A program made the position numbers and the translations under genes. From Burkholderia sp. TSV86 (GTDB lineage: Bacteria; Pseudomonadota; Gammaproteobacteria; Burkholderiales; Burkholderiaceae), in assembly GCF_001522865.1 (NCBI RefSeq), contig NZ_LOWB01000074.1:1-55862 (forward strand): a DNA stretch of 55,862 nucleotides, written 5' to 3'. Within the stretch, counting starts at the first letter, position 1, and each line of letters begins with the position of its first letter. The notes below the pieces were generated by a model that worked only from the letters and a program-made list of their open reading frames with translations, searched no databases and was not told where the DNA came from. This document shows, one piece after another, positions 1 through 8,598 of the stretch.

Positions 1-1
1 C

Positions 2-169
2 AAGAAGATCTACGACTCGATCGCCACCTTGCAGACGGACCTTGATGCGTGGCTCGACCAGTACAACAATGAACGAGAGCATCAGGGGCGCTGGTGTTAC
101 GGCAAGACGCCGATGCGCACTTTCCTCGATTCGCTCGATCTCGCCAAGGAGAAACTCATCCCCCATTGA
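2..169 (+). pseudogene. IS481-family transposase, C-terminal fragment
   Basis: The reading frame is open from the window edge to a TGA at 167-169. It encodes the end of an integrase-core transposase: a YNNEREHQGRW segment, then a GKTPM motif and a KEKLIPH tail. This matches the usual C-terminus of IS481-type transposases, where the last catalytic Glu lies in a YN-x-x-R-x-HQGR context. The 5' part lies outside the window, so it is unknown whether the gene is intact upstream. A different IS fragment begins about 55 bases further on, which suggests the element is an eroded remnant. Confidence 0.75.
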
Positions 170-224
170 CGACTCGTACTTTGTCGGCCCGACTACCTGT
201 CAGATCAAGTCCCGGCTAATACAG

Positions 225-332
225 CGAATACATCGAATCTTCTACAACCAGCAACGCACCGAAGCGCGTCTGAACTACCAATTGCCCGCCGCCTTCACGC
301 AGCACTTTTATTTGAATCAGATTGCTGCTTAA
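225..332 (+). pseudogene. IS3-family transposase OrfB, last ~35 codons
   Basis: The frame ending in TAA at 330-332 reads RIHRIFYNQQRTEARLNY, then LPAAFTQHFY and a terminal QIAA. This is the usual end of an IS3-family OrfB (FYN-x-x-R-x-x-x-x-L-x-Y-x-x-P-x-x-F). Nothing of the catalytic core remains, and the sequence upstream belongs to the end of the IS481-like element. It is a fossil; no start codon of its own is expected. Confidence 0.65.
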
Positions 333-372
333 CCCGTCGGCCTTCACGAATTCCGTCCAACCTCACATCCCC

Positions 373-407
373 CGCCGGCGTTGGCGTATGCCACGCCAAC
401 GCCGGCG
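373..407. repeat. Perfect 14-bp inverted repeat
   Basis: Two 14-base arms (373-386 and 394-407) are perfectly complementary around a 7-base spacer and are almost all G/C. It lies about 120 bases past the stop of the minus-strand peptidase gene, so it could fold at the 3' end of that transcript. No T-tract follows on either strand, so a classical intrinsic terminator is not supported. It sits between the IS fossil and the peptidase and could also be an element end or an exonuclease-blocking hairpin. Confidence 0.55.
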
Positions 408-525
408 ATAACTTTGGGTTAACTTGAGGCTGACAATCCAGCCCAATACTGCCCCGGAATCGGGGTAAGGCCAGAGTGCCGGACACGGCAGGTGACGCCC
501 GCGTCCGGCTGACCCGCGCCCATGG

Positions 526-2550
526 TTATTGGGCTATCGCGCGATATGCCTTGTCCGACTGAACGAAACCGGGCCCGCTTGCGTTGTCGTGACCCGCGGT
601 GCCCATGTCCTGGGCTGTTTTGCGCAACGTGTCGTAGAGCTTCGCAGGCGTGGCTTGCGGCGAGGCCTGGCGCAGCAGGGCCGCGACTGCGGCCACGTGA
701 GGCGCCGCCGCTGATGTGCCGAAGAACTGCTGCGGATAGGCGTGATAGTAGCGGCAGCTCAAATTGTATACGCTGAACCCTTCCGCGCTGTCTGGCCGCG
801 AGCTGCCGAAAAACACCGAGCTTGCGCCGTCGGGGCCGACAAGATCCGGCTTGTTGTCGAGGTAGGCGCTGCTGAAGGGGCGTCCGTTGTTGTCGAACAC
901 CATCAAGCCCCCACCGTGCGACGAGAAATCCTCGAGCTTCGCCGCAGTCAACGTCGAATCGCATTGCGGGGTATTCAGGTAGTCGGCCGCGCCCACCGCG
1001 ATCGCGTTCGGCGAGAGCGCATGGCCATAGATGGACGCATCGGCGGTGCCGAAGCGATCGAGCACCACACTGCCTCCCGTCAGCAGGCGAACGCGCTGAG
1101 GCGCCGGACCGTCAAGCAGCAGGATGCGCAAGGTTGCGGCGGACTCGCTGCCAATCAACCGGCTGCGCACAATGGCTTGTTGCCCAATGATCGAGGCATC
1201 CGTGCACGAAGGAAAGGTTTTCCCCTGGTACGTGACCTTGAGCGGCTTGCCGTTGCGATCGCCCAAGCATAGCTGGAGCGAACTGGCACTGTTGTCGATC
1301 GGTTGATCCCAATACAGGCTGAAATTGAACTTCCACAATGGCGCGTCGGGGAACTTTTCGACGGAGTGAATGGGGATGACGTACAGCTTGGCTTTCCCCG
1401 AAGGGTCGAAATCGAGCGGGCGGCCGGGCGTGCCGGTCCCGTTCGGGTCCACCGTCTGATCCGAGAATTGCGCCGAATTGTTCACGTAGTTGGTTTTCGC
1501 GGAACCCAGGGCGTCGTTGCCCGCCGCACTGAAATAGGCCACACCGCGGTTCTTGACGACATTGTCGATCGCCGCGCCGACGATCCCCGACTGAAAGGCC
1601 GGTTCATTTAAATAGCCGATGTCATCGACGATGACCTGCGCGCCTCCGCCCGCCACGCCCTGCGCATTGGTTTGGTTCCTGGGCAGGGCCAGCGTTTCGA
1701 TGCCCTGGGCAAAATCGGCCATGCCTTCCCACGCGGTGTAGAACGCAATGTCCGCGCCGGGTGCGACGTCATGGATGATTTCCGCCATCGCGCGACCTTC
1801 GTCTCCGACGTCGGTGCAATCGGAGGCGTCTTTCAGAATTCGGATCCTGCCGTTGCCGGGAAGGTCGCCTGTCGCGATGTCGTCCTCCATGGTGTCCTGG
1901 TGGCCGAATTTCGCGACGTAATCCGCATCCTGGTTGATCTGCTTGTTGCAGTTGAACGAGTCGGACAGGATCCCGACCGTAATGCCCTTCCCGTTCAGCT
2001 TGTCCCCTTGCTTGCCGAGCGCTTGCCGGAGCGAGCGGCTTAGTTGAGCGTAATCTCCCTGCCCCTGGACGGAACCCGAGCGGGTGACCCGGGCCACTTT
2101 GTTGATGCGTTTGATGTCCTGGATGGCGGCCGCTTGATCGATTTTCGAGACGGGAAGGCGGCCGCTGATGTAGTTACCGTAGACCGCGACGGTCTTGAAC
2201 CCGAGGCGCTTGAGTTGGGCCCCGGTCTGCTGCACGTTCTGGTGGACGATCACATCGACGCTGACGTATTGCTCCTGCTCCGCTTGCGGCGCCGAACTAC
2301 CGGCGCTCTTTGCCTCCTGGGCGCGCTGCAACGACGCACTCAGGTTCGTCAAGGCCGGATCGAGCTTGGCGGTATTGTTCTGGATGCGTTCCTTGACCGA
2401 TTGCCCTGACGGCATGGATTCCAGCGCTTGCGACAAGGTTGCGGAGGCCCTGGCGACAGGGGGCGCGGACTGTGCGCTCGCGGTAATAGAAAGCGTGCCC
2501 AGCGAAGCAATCAACATCGCGGCAGTTGTATTGGCATTGATTTGTTTCAT
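526..2550 (-). CDS. Secreted sedolisin/subtilisin-like serine peptidase
   Basis: A 674-residue protein with a signal peptide ending near SITASA (about residue 26). A charged, Gln-rich region (30-180) is probably a propeptide, and a subtilase-fold catalytic domain follows. Visible active-site elements are Asp197 in GILSDSFN, Asp250-Glu251-Gly where classical subtilases have His-Gly, an Asp pair at about 309-310 near the oxyanion position, and Ser613 in GTSAAAPH. Glu replacing the catalytic His is what I recall for S53-like members of the subtilase superfamily; the exact subfamily is inferred. Probably exported by Sec and matured by prodomain removal. Its neighbours are IS fragments and a GH5 hydrolase, so it belongs to an accessory region. 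The start is ATG with an AGGA-type site upstream. Confidence 0.8.
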   Translation of the reverse strand: MKQINANTTAAMLIASLGTLSITASAQSAPPVARASATLSQALESMPSGQSVKERIQNNTAKLDPALTNLSASLQRAQEAKSAGSSAPQAEQEQYVSVDVIVHQNVQQTGAQLKRLGFKTVAVYGNYISGRLPVSKIDQAAAIQDIKRINKVARVTRSGSVQGQGDYAQLSRSLRQALGKQGDKLNGKGITVGILSDSFNCNKQINQDADYVAKFGHQDTMEDDIATGDLPGNGRIRILKDASDCTDVGDEGRAMAEIIHDVAPGADIAFYTAWEGMADFAQGIETLALPRNQTNAQGVAGGGAQVIVDDIGYLNEPAFQSGIVGAAIDNVVKNRGVAYFSAAGNDALGSAKTNYVNNSAQFSDQTVDPNGTGTPGRPLDFDPSGKAKLYVIPIHSVEKFPDAPLWKFNFSLYWDQPIDNSASSLQLCLGDRNGKPLKVTYQGKTFPSCTDASIIGQQAIVRSRLIGSESAATLRILLLDGPAPQRVRLLTGGSVVLDRFGTADASIYGHALSPNAIAVGAADYLNTPQCDSTLTAAKLEDFSSHGGGLMVFDNNGRPFSSAYLDNKPDLVGPDGASSVFFGSSRPDSAEGFSVYNLSCRYYHAYPQQFFGTSAAAPHVAAVAALLRQASPQATPAKLYDTLRKTAQDMGTAGHDNASGPGFVQSDKAYRAIAQ

Positions 2551-3094
2551 AAATAAGCCATCCTAACTAAATAGTTTGGTTGATATTCGTAACGGCGTGC
2601 TTTAATCGATGTAATGCTGGTAAATCAGACAGGCGTGACTGAGCTGTTTTCGATTACAGTGGGCACGGGTATTCCGGACCAGGGCGGAAAATGGATTGCA
2701 TGATGGCAATCCATATGCCGGAACCTTGAATCGGAAGTGGCGAGTGCGTGTCTGGCGGCAGCCGTTATCCCTCGCCCTCAATCAGGGCGACAGCGGGGAA
2801 AATAGGAAACGGACTAAGTGAAGATGTTCATGAATAGCGCCCTGTTGTTTATTTGATTTTAGTAAAAACGCAATACATTATCGTTCGTGCCGGACTGTAA
2901 GAAAGTATCCAGACACAGGTTAATTATAATCTTCATTTTCAATAATGAAATAAGAAAAACGAAATATCTTATTTACTACAAATTTTTAAAAATTGGGTTA
3001 TATCAAGAAATTATTCAGTGACTGGATTGTGTATTCCATGGAATTCGAGAATGAATTCCGCGAATATCCGAGCACATATGGCTCTGTCGCAATA
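2551..3094. other. Non-coding region upstream of the peptidase, with two hairpins
   Basis: No credible gene. Two clean inverted repeats are present: 2691-2714 (9-bp arms, 6-base loop) and 2772-2790 (7-bp arms, 5-base loop). The first is about 140 bases before the peptidase start and could be an operator or a leader hairpin. Base composition drops sharply after 2840, and the final 150 bases are very AT-rich up to the IS5 remnant end near 3095. Confidence 0.5.
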
Positions 3095-3413
3095 AGAGAC
3101 GGTTTCGAAAAGGTTGGTGGGTGCTCGGAAGGGTATTCCAGCAGATTAGGCGACAACCGAGGAGGAACGTGCCATGAATGTCTGCACGATGCTCGAAACG
3201 AATACAGAGAAGACGGAAATGATGCCGCCAGGCATGCGTGCGTTCAACAACCCAGCGGTATTTGCCAAGGCCACTGCCATGCTCGGCACGACATTTGGCA
3301 ACCCCCAGCTCGATATCGCGATTGCGCGATGCTCGTCGATGTCGCTCGGAGTCGTAGCCGCGATCGGCGATTCATACGTCACGCTCCTCGAGATGCTGTT
3401 GCGGGCGCTAGGG
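3095..3413 (-). pseudogene. IS5-family (IS427-like) transposase, C-terminal remnant
   Basis: Read on the minus strand from 3413, one frame gives IADRGYDSERHRRA, later EHGSGLGKYRWVVERTHAW, then FRLLCIRFEHRADIHG. This is the characteristic C-terminal half of IS5/IS427-type DDE transposases (the E-x6-R region in VVERTHAW). The frame has stops near its 5' end, and the N-terminal half is replaced by an IS3 fragment, so it cannot be functional. The sequence GAGACGGTTTCG at about 3095 may be the element's terminal repeat. The plus-strand ORF over this DNA (3174-3518) is only its antisense. Confidence 0.75.
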
Positions 3414-3901
3414 CCCGAACTTTCTCTGGTTCGCCGGTGGGCCGCGAGCACCTCTGCTTCCAGACGAGGCTCCTGCTGCATGCTTTTGGACAGCTTGTGC
3501 TTGCGCCACGCACAGTAGCCGTTCACCGATATGCTCAGCACGCGGTACATCGGTGGCGCTGGGTAGCCTTGCCGCATCTGTTTAATCGCGCCGTACTTCA
3601 CCGTGACTCCTTCGCGAAGTACGTCGCGAACTCTTTTAAAAGATCACGCTCAACTTTGATTTCGGCCAGTTCGAGCTTGACCCGCGCCAGTTTGCGCCTC
3701 CATTTCCGCCAGTGGTTTCCGGTGCCGACCGGCATCCTTCAAATTGCCGACCTTTGCCGCACGCCCCTAGTTTGCCTGCATTTTCATTGGGGCCGACAAC
3801 CGCCTGGGAATTTCTGATACTCCAACTCCTTCAGTCAACGCCAGCTTGACCGCTTCATCATGAAGCTCCTTCGTATAGACCACCCTTGAAATTCGATTCA
3901 T
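3411..3901 (-). pseudogene. IS3-family orfA/orfB remnant
   Basis: On the minus strand from ATG 3899-3901 the frame reads VVYTKELHDEAVKLAL, typical of an IS3 OrfA helix-turn-helix start. It then hits stops and frameshifts, reappears as LLKEFATYFAKES, and is followed by an orfB start reading KYGAIKQMRQGYPAPPM. OrfB runs only to AAHRRTRE at about 3411, where the IS5 remnant begins, so the DDE core is missing. It is a dead element cut by, or recombined with, the IS5 fossil. Confidence 0.75.
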
Positions 3902-4032
3902 GTATGCTTCCATTTCCCAATTCTACGAAACGTTGTCTTTCATTTTTTTGCAAACCCCAGCGAGGCCGCCATTGGCGGTGTGTTTGCACGGTATGCGAAT
4001 TCACGAAAAGAAACATCGAATCCGCTGCATTG

Positions 4033-5493
4033 TTAATTTGGCAGAACCGTTACTGTAATTGATGTGGGTTTCGAGGAATTGGGGCGAATCGTCAAGCGAT
4101 CTGCATTGACAAACGATGTAACAATTCCACCTGAGACTTGAGTTTTATAGCCAGTCGGGTAATTCAATTTTGGAAGGATTATGGTTGTTGTCGAGTTTTC
4201 GTCGAAATTTCCAGTGCCATCAACGCGATTGATGGTATATCTAAGATTAAATTTTTTGCTTGCCCGGTCATATGACCAGAAATCAGGCGTTCCCGCGATC
4301 ACCACTGGGTAGGGACGCGTCAGTGATTCCAGTACGGATTGGTTAACGTTTGGCTCAATAAGTGGTTTGGTCAAATCATTAACAATGCTAGGCGTATTAG
4401 AAAAATCGGAGCTACCGGTTCGATGATAGGTCCACTCGATCCAACCAACACGATTAGCATCCGCTTGCTCGGCTACTTTCTGAAGTGTTTCAACATCAGG
4501 TATAGACCCAAATTCCGTGATTAATGGCGCCGCCCCAGTTTTACGCCATTCATCCCACATGAAAGCAAAATAAAGATTGGATGCTTGTTCAGACGCAAAA
4601 TTTGTAAACCACGGAATAATATTGCTGATGATTCGATAAATTTCCCCACCAAAAGCCGATCCCAAACTTGCCCCATAGTTATGGTAACTTAAGCCATTGA
4701 TGTTGGCTTTGATATTTGTCGGGGGAGTATAAGGCGACGGGGGGGATGGGGGTAATACCGGATTTTCCCAGAATATCATATGTGAGGAATCAATCGCTTG
4801 AATTGATGAAACTGCCTTGTCATACGCAGCACTTAGTGCCTGCGGCGCTGAGTTTCCCAGGCGAGGTTCGTTCATCAAATCATACCCAAGTACTGCTGAA
4901 TTTCCAATAAAGCGGGCTGCCACTCGTCGCCAAAATTCTGCGTAACGCTCTTGCAGACCAACACCGTCGACCGATTTGTTTTCCCAAAAAGCATTCCAAG
5001 CTTTATCAGAGCTAGAGGTATCATCACTGTCCAATACCGCCCAATCCGGAAAACCTTGACCTAAGGTGCCGAAGAACGTAAATTTTTCATGAAAATTGTC
5101 CTGATGAAAATCGATCAGCGAGTATATTCCGTGATCAGCCAGCACATTGACTGTCTTCACAATTGAATCAAGATAAGCCTCGTTATATTGGCCTGGTTTA
5201 GGCTCGTAAGCTTTCCACATGATTCCCAGACGGACAACGGTGTATCCATTTTGCGCCAGAAATGCTGCATTGTTGTCATCGAATCCCATTGATGCTGGAT
5301 CGTAAGGTGCTACTTTTTGAACAAGATTGAATCCATGGACCGTTACTACGCGCCCTTTTGTGTCAGTCAACCATTGGCCGCTTTTATTCACCAAATCCAG
5401 GTCTGACGCATGCACGTTGATGGAAGCGCTTCCCATTAATATCGAAATCAATGCGGCAATCAAAGTTAATTGCCTGTTCTTCTTGATTCTCAT
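4033..5493 (-). CDS. Endoglycoceramidase-like glycoside hydrolase family 5 protein
   Basis: A 486-residue exported protein with a signal peptide (residues 1-29, cleavage after VHA). A GH5 TIM barrel follows, with VHGFN (53), DFHQD (128-132), the acid/base Glu209 in DLMNEP and the nucleophile Glu327 in TEFGS. A beta-rich C-terminal domain covers about 395-486. The HQD motif and overall layout fit endoglycosylceramidases, which release the whole glycan from glycosphingolipids; a related GH5 activity cannot be excluded. A Shine-Dalgarno GGAGTGAG precedes the ATG. Codon use is markedly AT-richer than in nearby genes, and IS remnants flank it on both sides, so recent horizontal acquisition is likely. 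Confidence 0.8.
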   Translation of the reverse strand: MRIKKNRQLTLIAALISILMGSASINVHASDLDLVNKSGQWLTDTKGRVVTVHGFNLVQKVAPYDPASMGFDDNNAAFLAQNGYTVVRLGIMWKAYEPKPGQYNEAYLDSIVKTVNVLADHGIYSLIDFHQDNFHEKFTFFGTLGQGFPDWAVLDSDDTSSSDKAWNAFWENKSVDGVGLQERYAEFWRRVAARFIGNSAVLGYDLMNEPRLGNSAPQALSAAYDKAVSSIQAIDSSHMIFWENPVLPPSPPSPYTPPTNIKANINGLSYHNYGASLGSAFGGEIYRIISNIIPWFTNFASEQASNLYFAFMWDEWRKTGAAPLITEFGSIPDVETLQKVAEQADANRVGWIEWTYHRTGSSDFSNTPSIVNDLTKPLIEPNVNQSVLESLTRPYPVVIAGTPDFWSYDRASKKFNLRYTINRVDGTGNFDENSTTTIILPKLNYPTGYKTQVSGGIVTSFVNADRLTIRPNSSKPTSITVTVLPN

Positions 5494-5982
5494 GTCTCAC
5501 TCCAAATATTAACAACGAGTAATTGATAATAATTAAAATCTCGCACTCACCGATTCGATCAATGCGAAATCTTTCAAATTGCCAATGTCGAATGGATATC
5601 AATTTGATCTGTCAGGCGACTAAATTTCTTGCAGCTCATGCCGAACGGTAAAGACTCGACTTTTTTGAGAATCCCGTTCGGTATGTACGCTATCAGTTAT
5701 GGGATAAAAACATATCTGAGTGTTTGCGATTTATATACGGCTCGATCATCGAAGCGGCAACGGGGTTTTGCAAGTTATTTTTGATGGTCCCACATATCAA
5801 GACGAGATCTGCAAGGTGTTGATGCACGGATGCAGAGCGGAAAGGTAGCCTTACTCACCCGGACTTTTTTGAAATTATTTTTTGAGATTTTAAGTGGAAC
5901 TTGATCTGCTCTAGAAATCCTGGACCCAAATGAGCGCTGGTGTTTCGGAGGCAATTTTCCGAATAGGAACGGGAGATTGGCG
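5494..5982. other. AT-rich intergenic region with an inverted repeat
   Basis: No gene is supported. It contains the minus-strand promoter area of the GH5 gene. A 12-bp inverted repeat (5637-5648 with 5674-5685, one G-T pair) encloses a T-run and a smaller CTC/GAG stem; this could be a terminator-like or operator structure. The right part (about 5860-5980) probably belongs to the left end of the IS407-like remnant, but I could not define its terminal repeat. Confidence 0.45.
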
Positions 5983-6442
5983 ATGAAGCGCAAGCAATAC
6001 TCGGTGAAGCAGATCGTCGCCGCCCGTGTTGAAGACAGGCCGTGAGCTACATCGTGGATCACCACGGTCTTCCGATGCAGCGGGCCTACCGGTTGGTCAA
6101 GCACGCTCGCAGTACCCACTACTATCACTGCGTCAACGCATGCGCGAAATCGCACAGACGCGTGTTCAATACGGCTGTCGGCGCGCGCATGTGCGGCTCA
6201 AGCGTAAAGGTTGGCGTGTGGGCCGCAATCGGGTCTATCGGTTCTACGCCGAAGAGCAATTGCAATTGCGCTCGAAGCCGCCCAAGCGCCCCGCGAGATG
6301 GTGGTGTCGCGGTGCGAGCGTCGCGTGCATGTTCGCCCCAATGAGGTCTGGAGTCCGGACTTTGTGGCGGACCAGTTGACCGACGGCACTCACCTGCGCG
6401 CCCTGGCGGTCGAGGACATCTTCAGTTGTGAAGACGAAAGGC
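5983..6442 (+). pseudogene. IS407-group (IS3 family) transposase remnant
   Basis: The fragment starts as an OrfA (MKRKQYSVKQIVAAR) with a GGGAG site upstream. It jumps into OrfB (VDHHGLPMQRAYRLVKHARSTHYY), shifts frame to QRMREIAQTRVQYGCRRAHV and YRFYAEEQLQLRSK, and shifts again to NEVWSPDFVADQLTDG and LAVEDIFS. These are the signature segments of IS407-type transposases, but most of OrfA, several frames and everything after the first catalytic Asp region are lost. Its right end abuts the interrupted permease gene near 6443. Confidence 0.8.
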
Positions 6443-7055
6443 TGCCCATGCTCCAGAACACGATCTGTTCGAGTGCGTTGCTGTCGGCGATGAACTGCAG
6501 CAGCCACAGCAGCGCCTCGAAGCTGAACATCAGGCCGATGCCGAACAGCACGACGGTTTCGGTCGTCGCGCCGTGCCGCCATGCGAGCCAGACGATGAGA
6601 AGCGTCGCGCCTGTTGCGGTGACGAATGCGCCGAGCGGGACCGCGAGGTTTTCGTTCCACACCGGCCAGTGCCAGTTCGCGAGCACGGCGACCGACGCGC
6701 CAACACTCGCGGCAGCGGACAAACCGAGGGTGAACGGGCTTGCGAGCGGGTTGTTCAGCACGGTCTGCATTTCCGCGCCGGCCAGCCCGAGCGCGGCGCC
6801 GACCAGCACAGCCATCAACGCATAAGGTATTCGCACGCTCCATAGAATCACGCGCTGCTCGAGCGGCAAGCTGTCGGGGTTCAGCAGGCCGGCGACGATG
6901 TCGGCGGGCGCGAGCGTCGATGGCCCGGTTGCGATGTCGGCGATGACGAGCGCCGTGAGCAAGCCGGTCAGCAGCACGAGCGCGACGATGCGGCGCGCGA
7001 TGACGGCGCGGTAGCGCGTTCTGAGCGACGGCGGGGAAGCGGGCAGCGCGCTCAT
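6390..7055 (-). pseudogene. FecCD-type iron-siderophore ABC permease, truncated by IS407 remnant
   Basis: From ATG 7055 the protein has a short cytoplasmic N-terminus and then hydrophobic segments typical of FecCD/BtuC permeases, with GAALGLAGAEMQTVLNNPLASP (split over 6820-6760) and later VFWSMGSL. Homologous sequence stops just after GSL near 6443, and the last residues are encoded by antisense transposase DNA. About 200 of the usual 330-350 residues remain, so the last helices and the ATPase contact region are gone. It lies 213 bases after the binding-protein gene on the same strand. No ATPase gene follows, so the import operon seems to have lost its distal genes. Confidence 0.8.
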
Positions 7056-7268
7056 CGGTGAATCCCGGCTGCGAGGGTGGCGACGGCCGTGAAGGCGGCG
7101 CAGGCGCGGGCAAGTACGCACGCCGTGCTGCATCGTGCGGCGGCAGGATAGCCGGGGCGGCCGACGTATCTCCACGGCGCCCGGAATGCACGTCGATCAT
7201 GCGCGATGGCGGCGCACCCGCCGTGCGGGCCGGCGGCCATACGCATATTGCATATCGATGCAGTCATC

Positions 7269-8423
7269 TCACGGCGCCTCGGTCGTCCAGTATTCACCGT
7301 CGAGTGCGAGCGGCTGGTAGCGCGCGTACATTTGTTCGAACGTGCGGCGTGGATCGAGATCGGCGAATAATTCGGGGTGCAGCCATTTGGCCATCGCTTG
7401 TACCGCGACGACATTGAACGGCGAGTTGTAGAAGTGATGCCAGATCGCATGCGCGCGTCCTTCCCGGACGGCTCGCAGCGGGGCGATCTGGGGCCGCCTC
7501 AGCGAACGCTCGAGCGAGCGCCGCGCGGTGTCGGCCGGCACACCCGCGCCGAGCGCGATGCGCTGAGGCGCACCCGCCAGAGTTTGCATCGAGCCGATCG
7601 CGGTGCCGATATAAACCGACGGCTGGCGGCTCAGCAGATATTCGGGATTGAGCATGCCGTGTTCACCGGGCACGAGGCCCTTCGCGATATTGGCGCCACC
7701 TGCGGCGTCGAGCAGGCGGCCCATCATGCCCGTCATCGTGTCGCAGCAATCGGTCGCAAGGCCGACGCGACTTTCGAGGAACACGCTTGGTGCAGCGGGG
7801 CGGGCGGCCGCGAGGCGCTTCGTGACGAGATCGAGCTGCTGCCGCCATTCGGCGTTGAACGCGGCGGCGCGCTCGGGCGCACCGAATATTCGGCCGAGCA
7901 CGTCGACGCTGCGCGTTGTATTGCGCAGCGGATCGTGACGGAAATCGACGAACACGATCGCAATGCCCGCTGCTTCGAGCCGCGCGAGCGTTTCCCGGTC
8001 GTGTTCGCCGGGGCCATGGCCGCCGCCGAGCGCGAAGATTGCCACTTGGGGCCGCAGCGCGAGCGCGCGCTCGTCGCTGAAGCTGCCCGCCTGCGAGCGG
8101 CCGATGCGCGGCACCTCCTGCAGATGCGGGAAACGGCCGCGCCACTGCGCGTAGCTGGCCGCATCGAGCTGCTCGAAGTCGCCCATCATGCCGACGAGTC
8201 GGCGGCTCGGATCGCCGTGCTCGACGATCGCGAGCGCGGGCAGCAGGCGCCCTTCACCAAGCAGCACGCGCTCGACATGAGCGGGCACGCGGACGGTGCG
8301 GCCCGCCAAATCGGTGATAGTCTGCTGCGCATGCGCCGGCCGGCTCCACGCGGTCAACGATACGGCCAAGCATGCGGCCAAGCCGATGCAAAGCTGTCGC
8401 CAAAATCTGCTTGTGTTTCTCAC
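7269..8423 (-). CDS. Periplasmic iron-siderophore binding protein (FecB/FepB type)
   Basis: 384 residues starting at GTG 8423, with a signal peptide ending near AHAQ (residue 33). TDLAGRTVRVPAHVERVLL follows, the usual opening of class III substrate-binding proteins. Later blocks (LALRPQVAIF, AAGGANIAKG, and VREGRAHAIW near the end) fit the FecB/TroA-like two-lobed fold. It should deliver a ferric siderophore to an inner-membrane ABC permease. A Fur-box-like site (8446-8460) sits just upstream and is shared with the AraC gene region. Next to a DHB biosynthetic operon, a catecholate ligand is the likely cargo, but its own permease gene is broken. Confidence 0.8.
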   Translation of the reverse strand: MRNTSRFWRQLCIGLAACLAVSLTAWSRPAHAQQTITDLAGRTVRVPAHVERVLLGEGRLLPALAIVEHGDPSRRLVGMMGDFEQLDAASYAQWRGRFPHLQEVPRIGRSQAGSFSDERALALRPQVAIFALGGGHGPGEHDRETLARLEAAGIAIVFVDFRHDPLRNTTRSVDVLGRIFGAPERAAAFNAEWRQQLDLVTKRLAAARPAAPSVFLESRVGLATDCCDTMTGMMGRLLDAAGGANIAKGLVPGEHGMLNPEYLLSRQPSVYIGTAIGSMQTLAGAPQRIALGAGVPADTARRSLERSLRRPQIAPLRAVREGRAHAIWHHFYNSPFNVVAVQAMAKWLHPELFADLDPRRTFEQMYARYQPLALDGEYWTTEAP

Positions 8424-8445
8424 GCTGTTCCCGATACGATATTAA

Positions 8446-8460
8446 TGATAATTATTCTCA
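8446..8460. promoter_or_regulatory. Fur-box-like site, divergent region
   Basis: The 15-mer TGATAATTATTCTCA matches the 7-1-7 Fur consensus TGATAATNATTATCA with one mismatch. It is about 22 bases upstream of the binding-protein GTG and on the upstream side of the AraC gene, so Fe-Fur could repress both. Assigned by eye from the consensus. Confidence 0.7.
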
Positions 8461-8598
8461 TTTGATTTTAACCGGAATGGCGCCTTTGCAACCGTGCCCG
8501 ATGTTTGGCCGGGCAACGGAATGGTTTGCGCGCGGGGCGCCCAGCGCTGCCGAGTCGCAATGCCGACGGAGTGCGATCACCGGACGGGGGTGAAGAAA

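Noticed and set aside
3174..3518. Plus-strand ORF of 114 codons with an excellent GAGGAGG ribosome site
   Set aside because: The opposite strand encodes a clear IS5-type transposase tail (LGKYRWVVERTHAW) across the same DNA and the ORF runs into an IS3 fragment; the plus frame is antisense chance.
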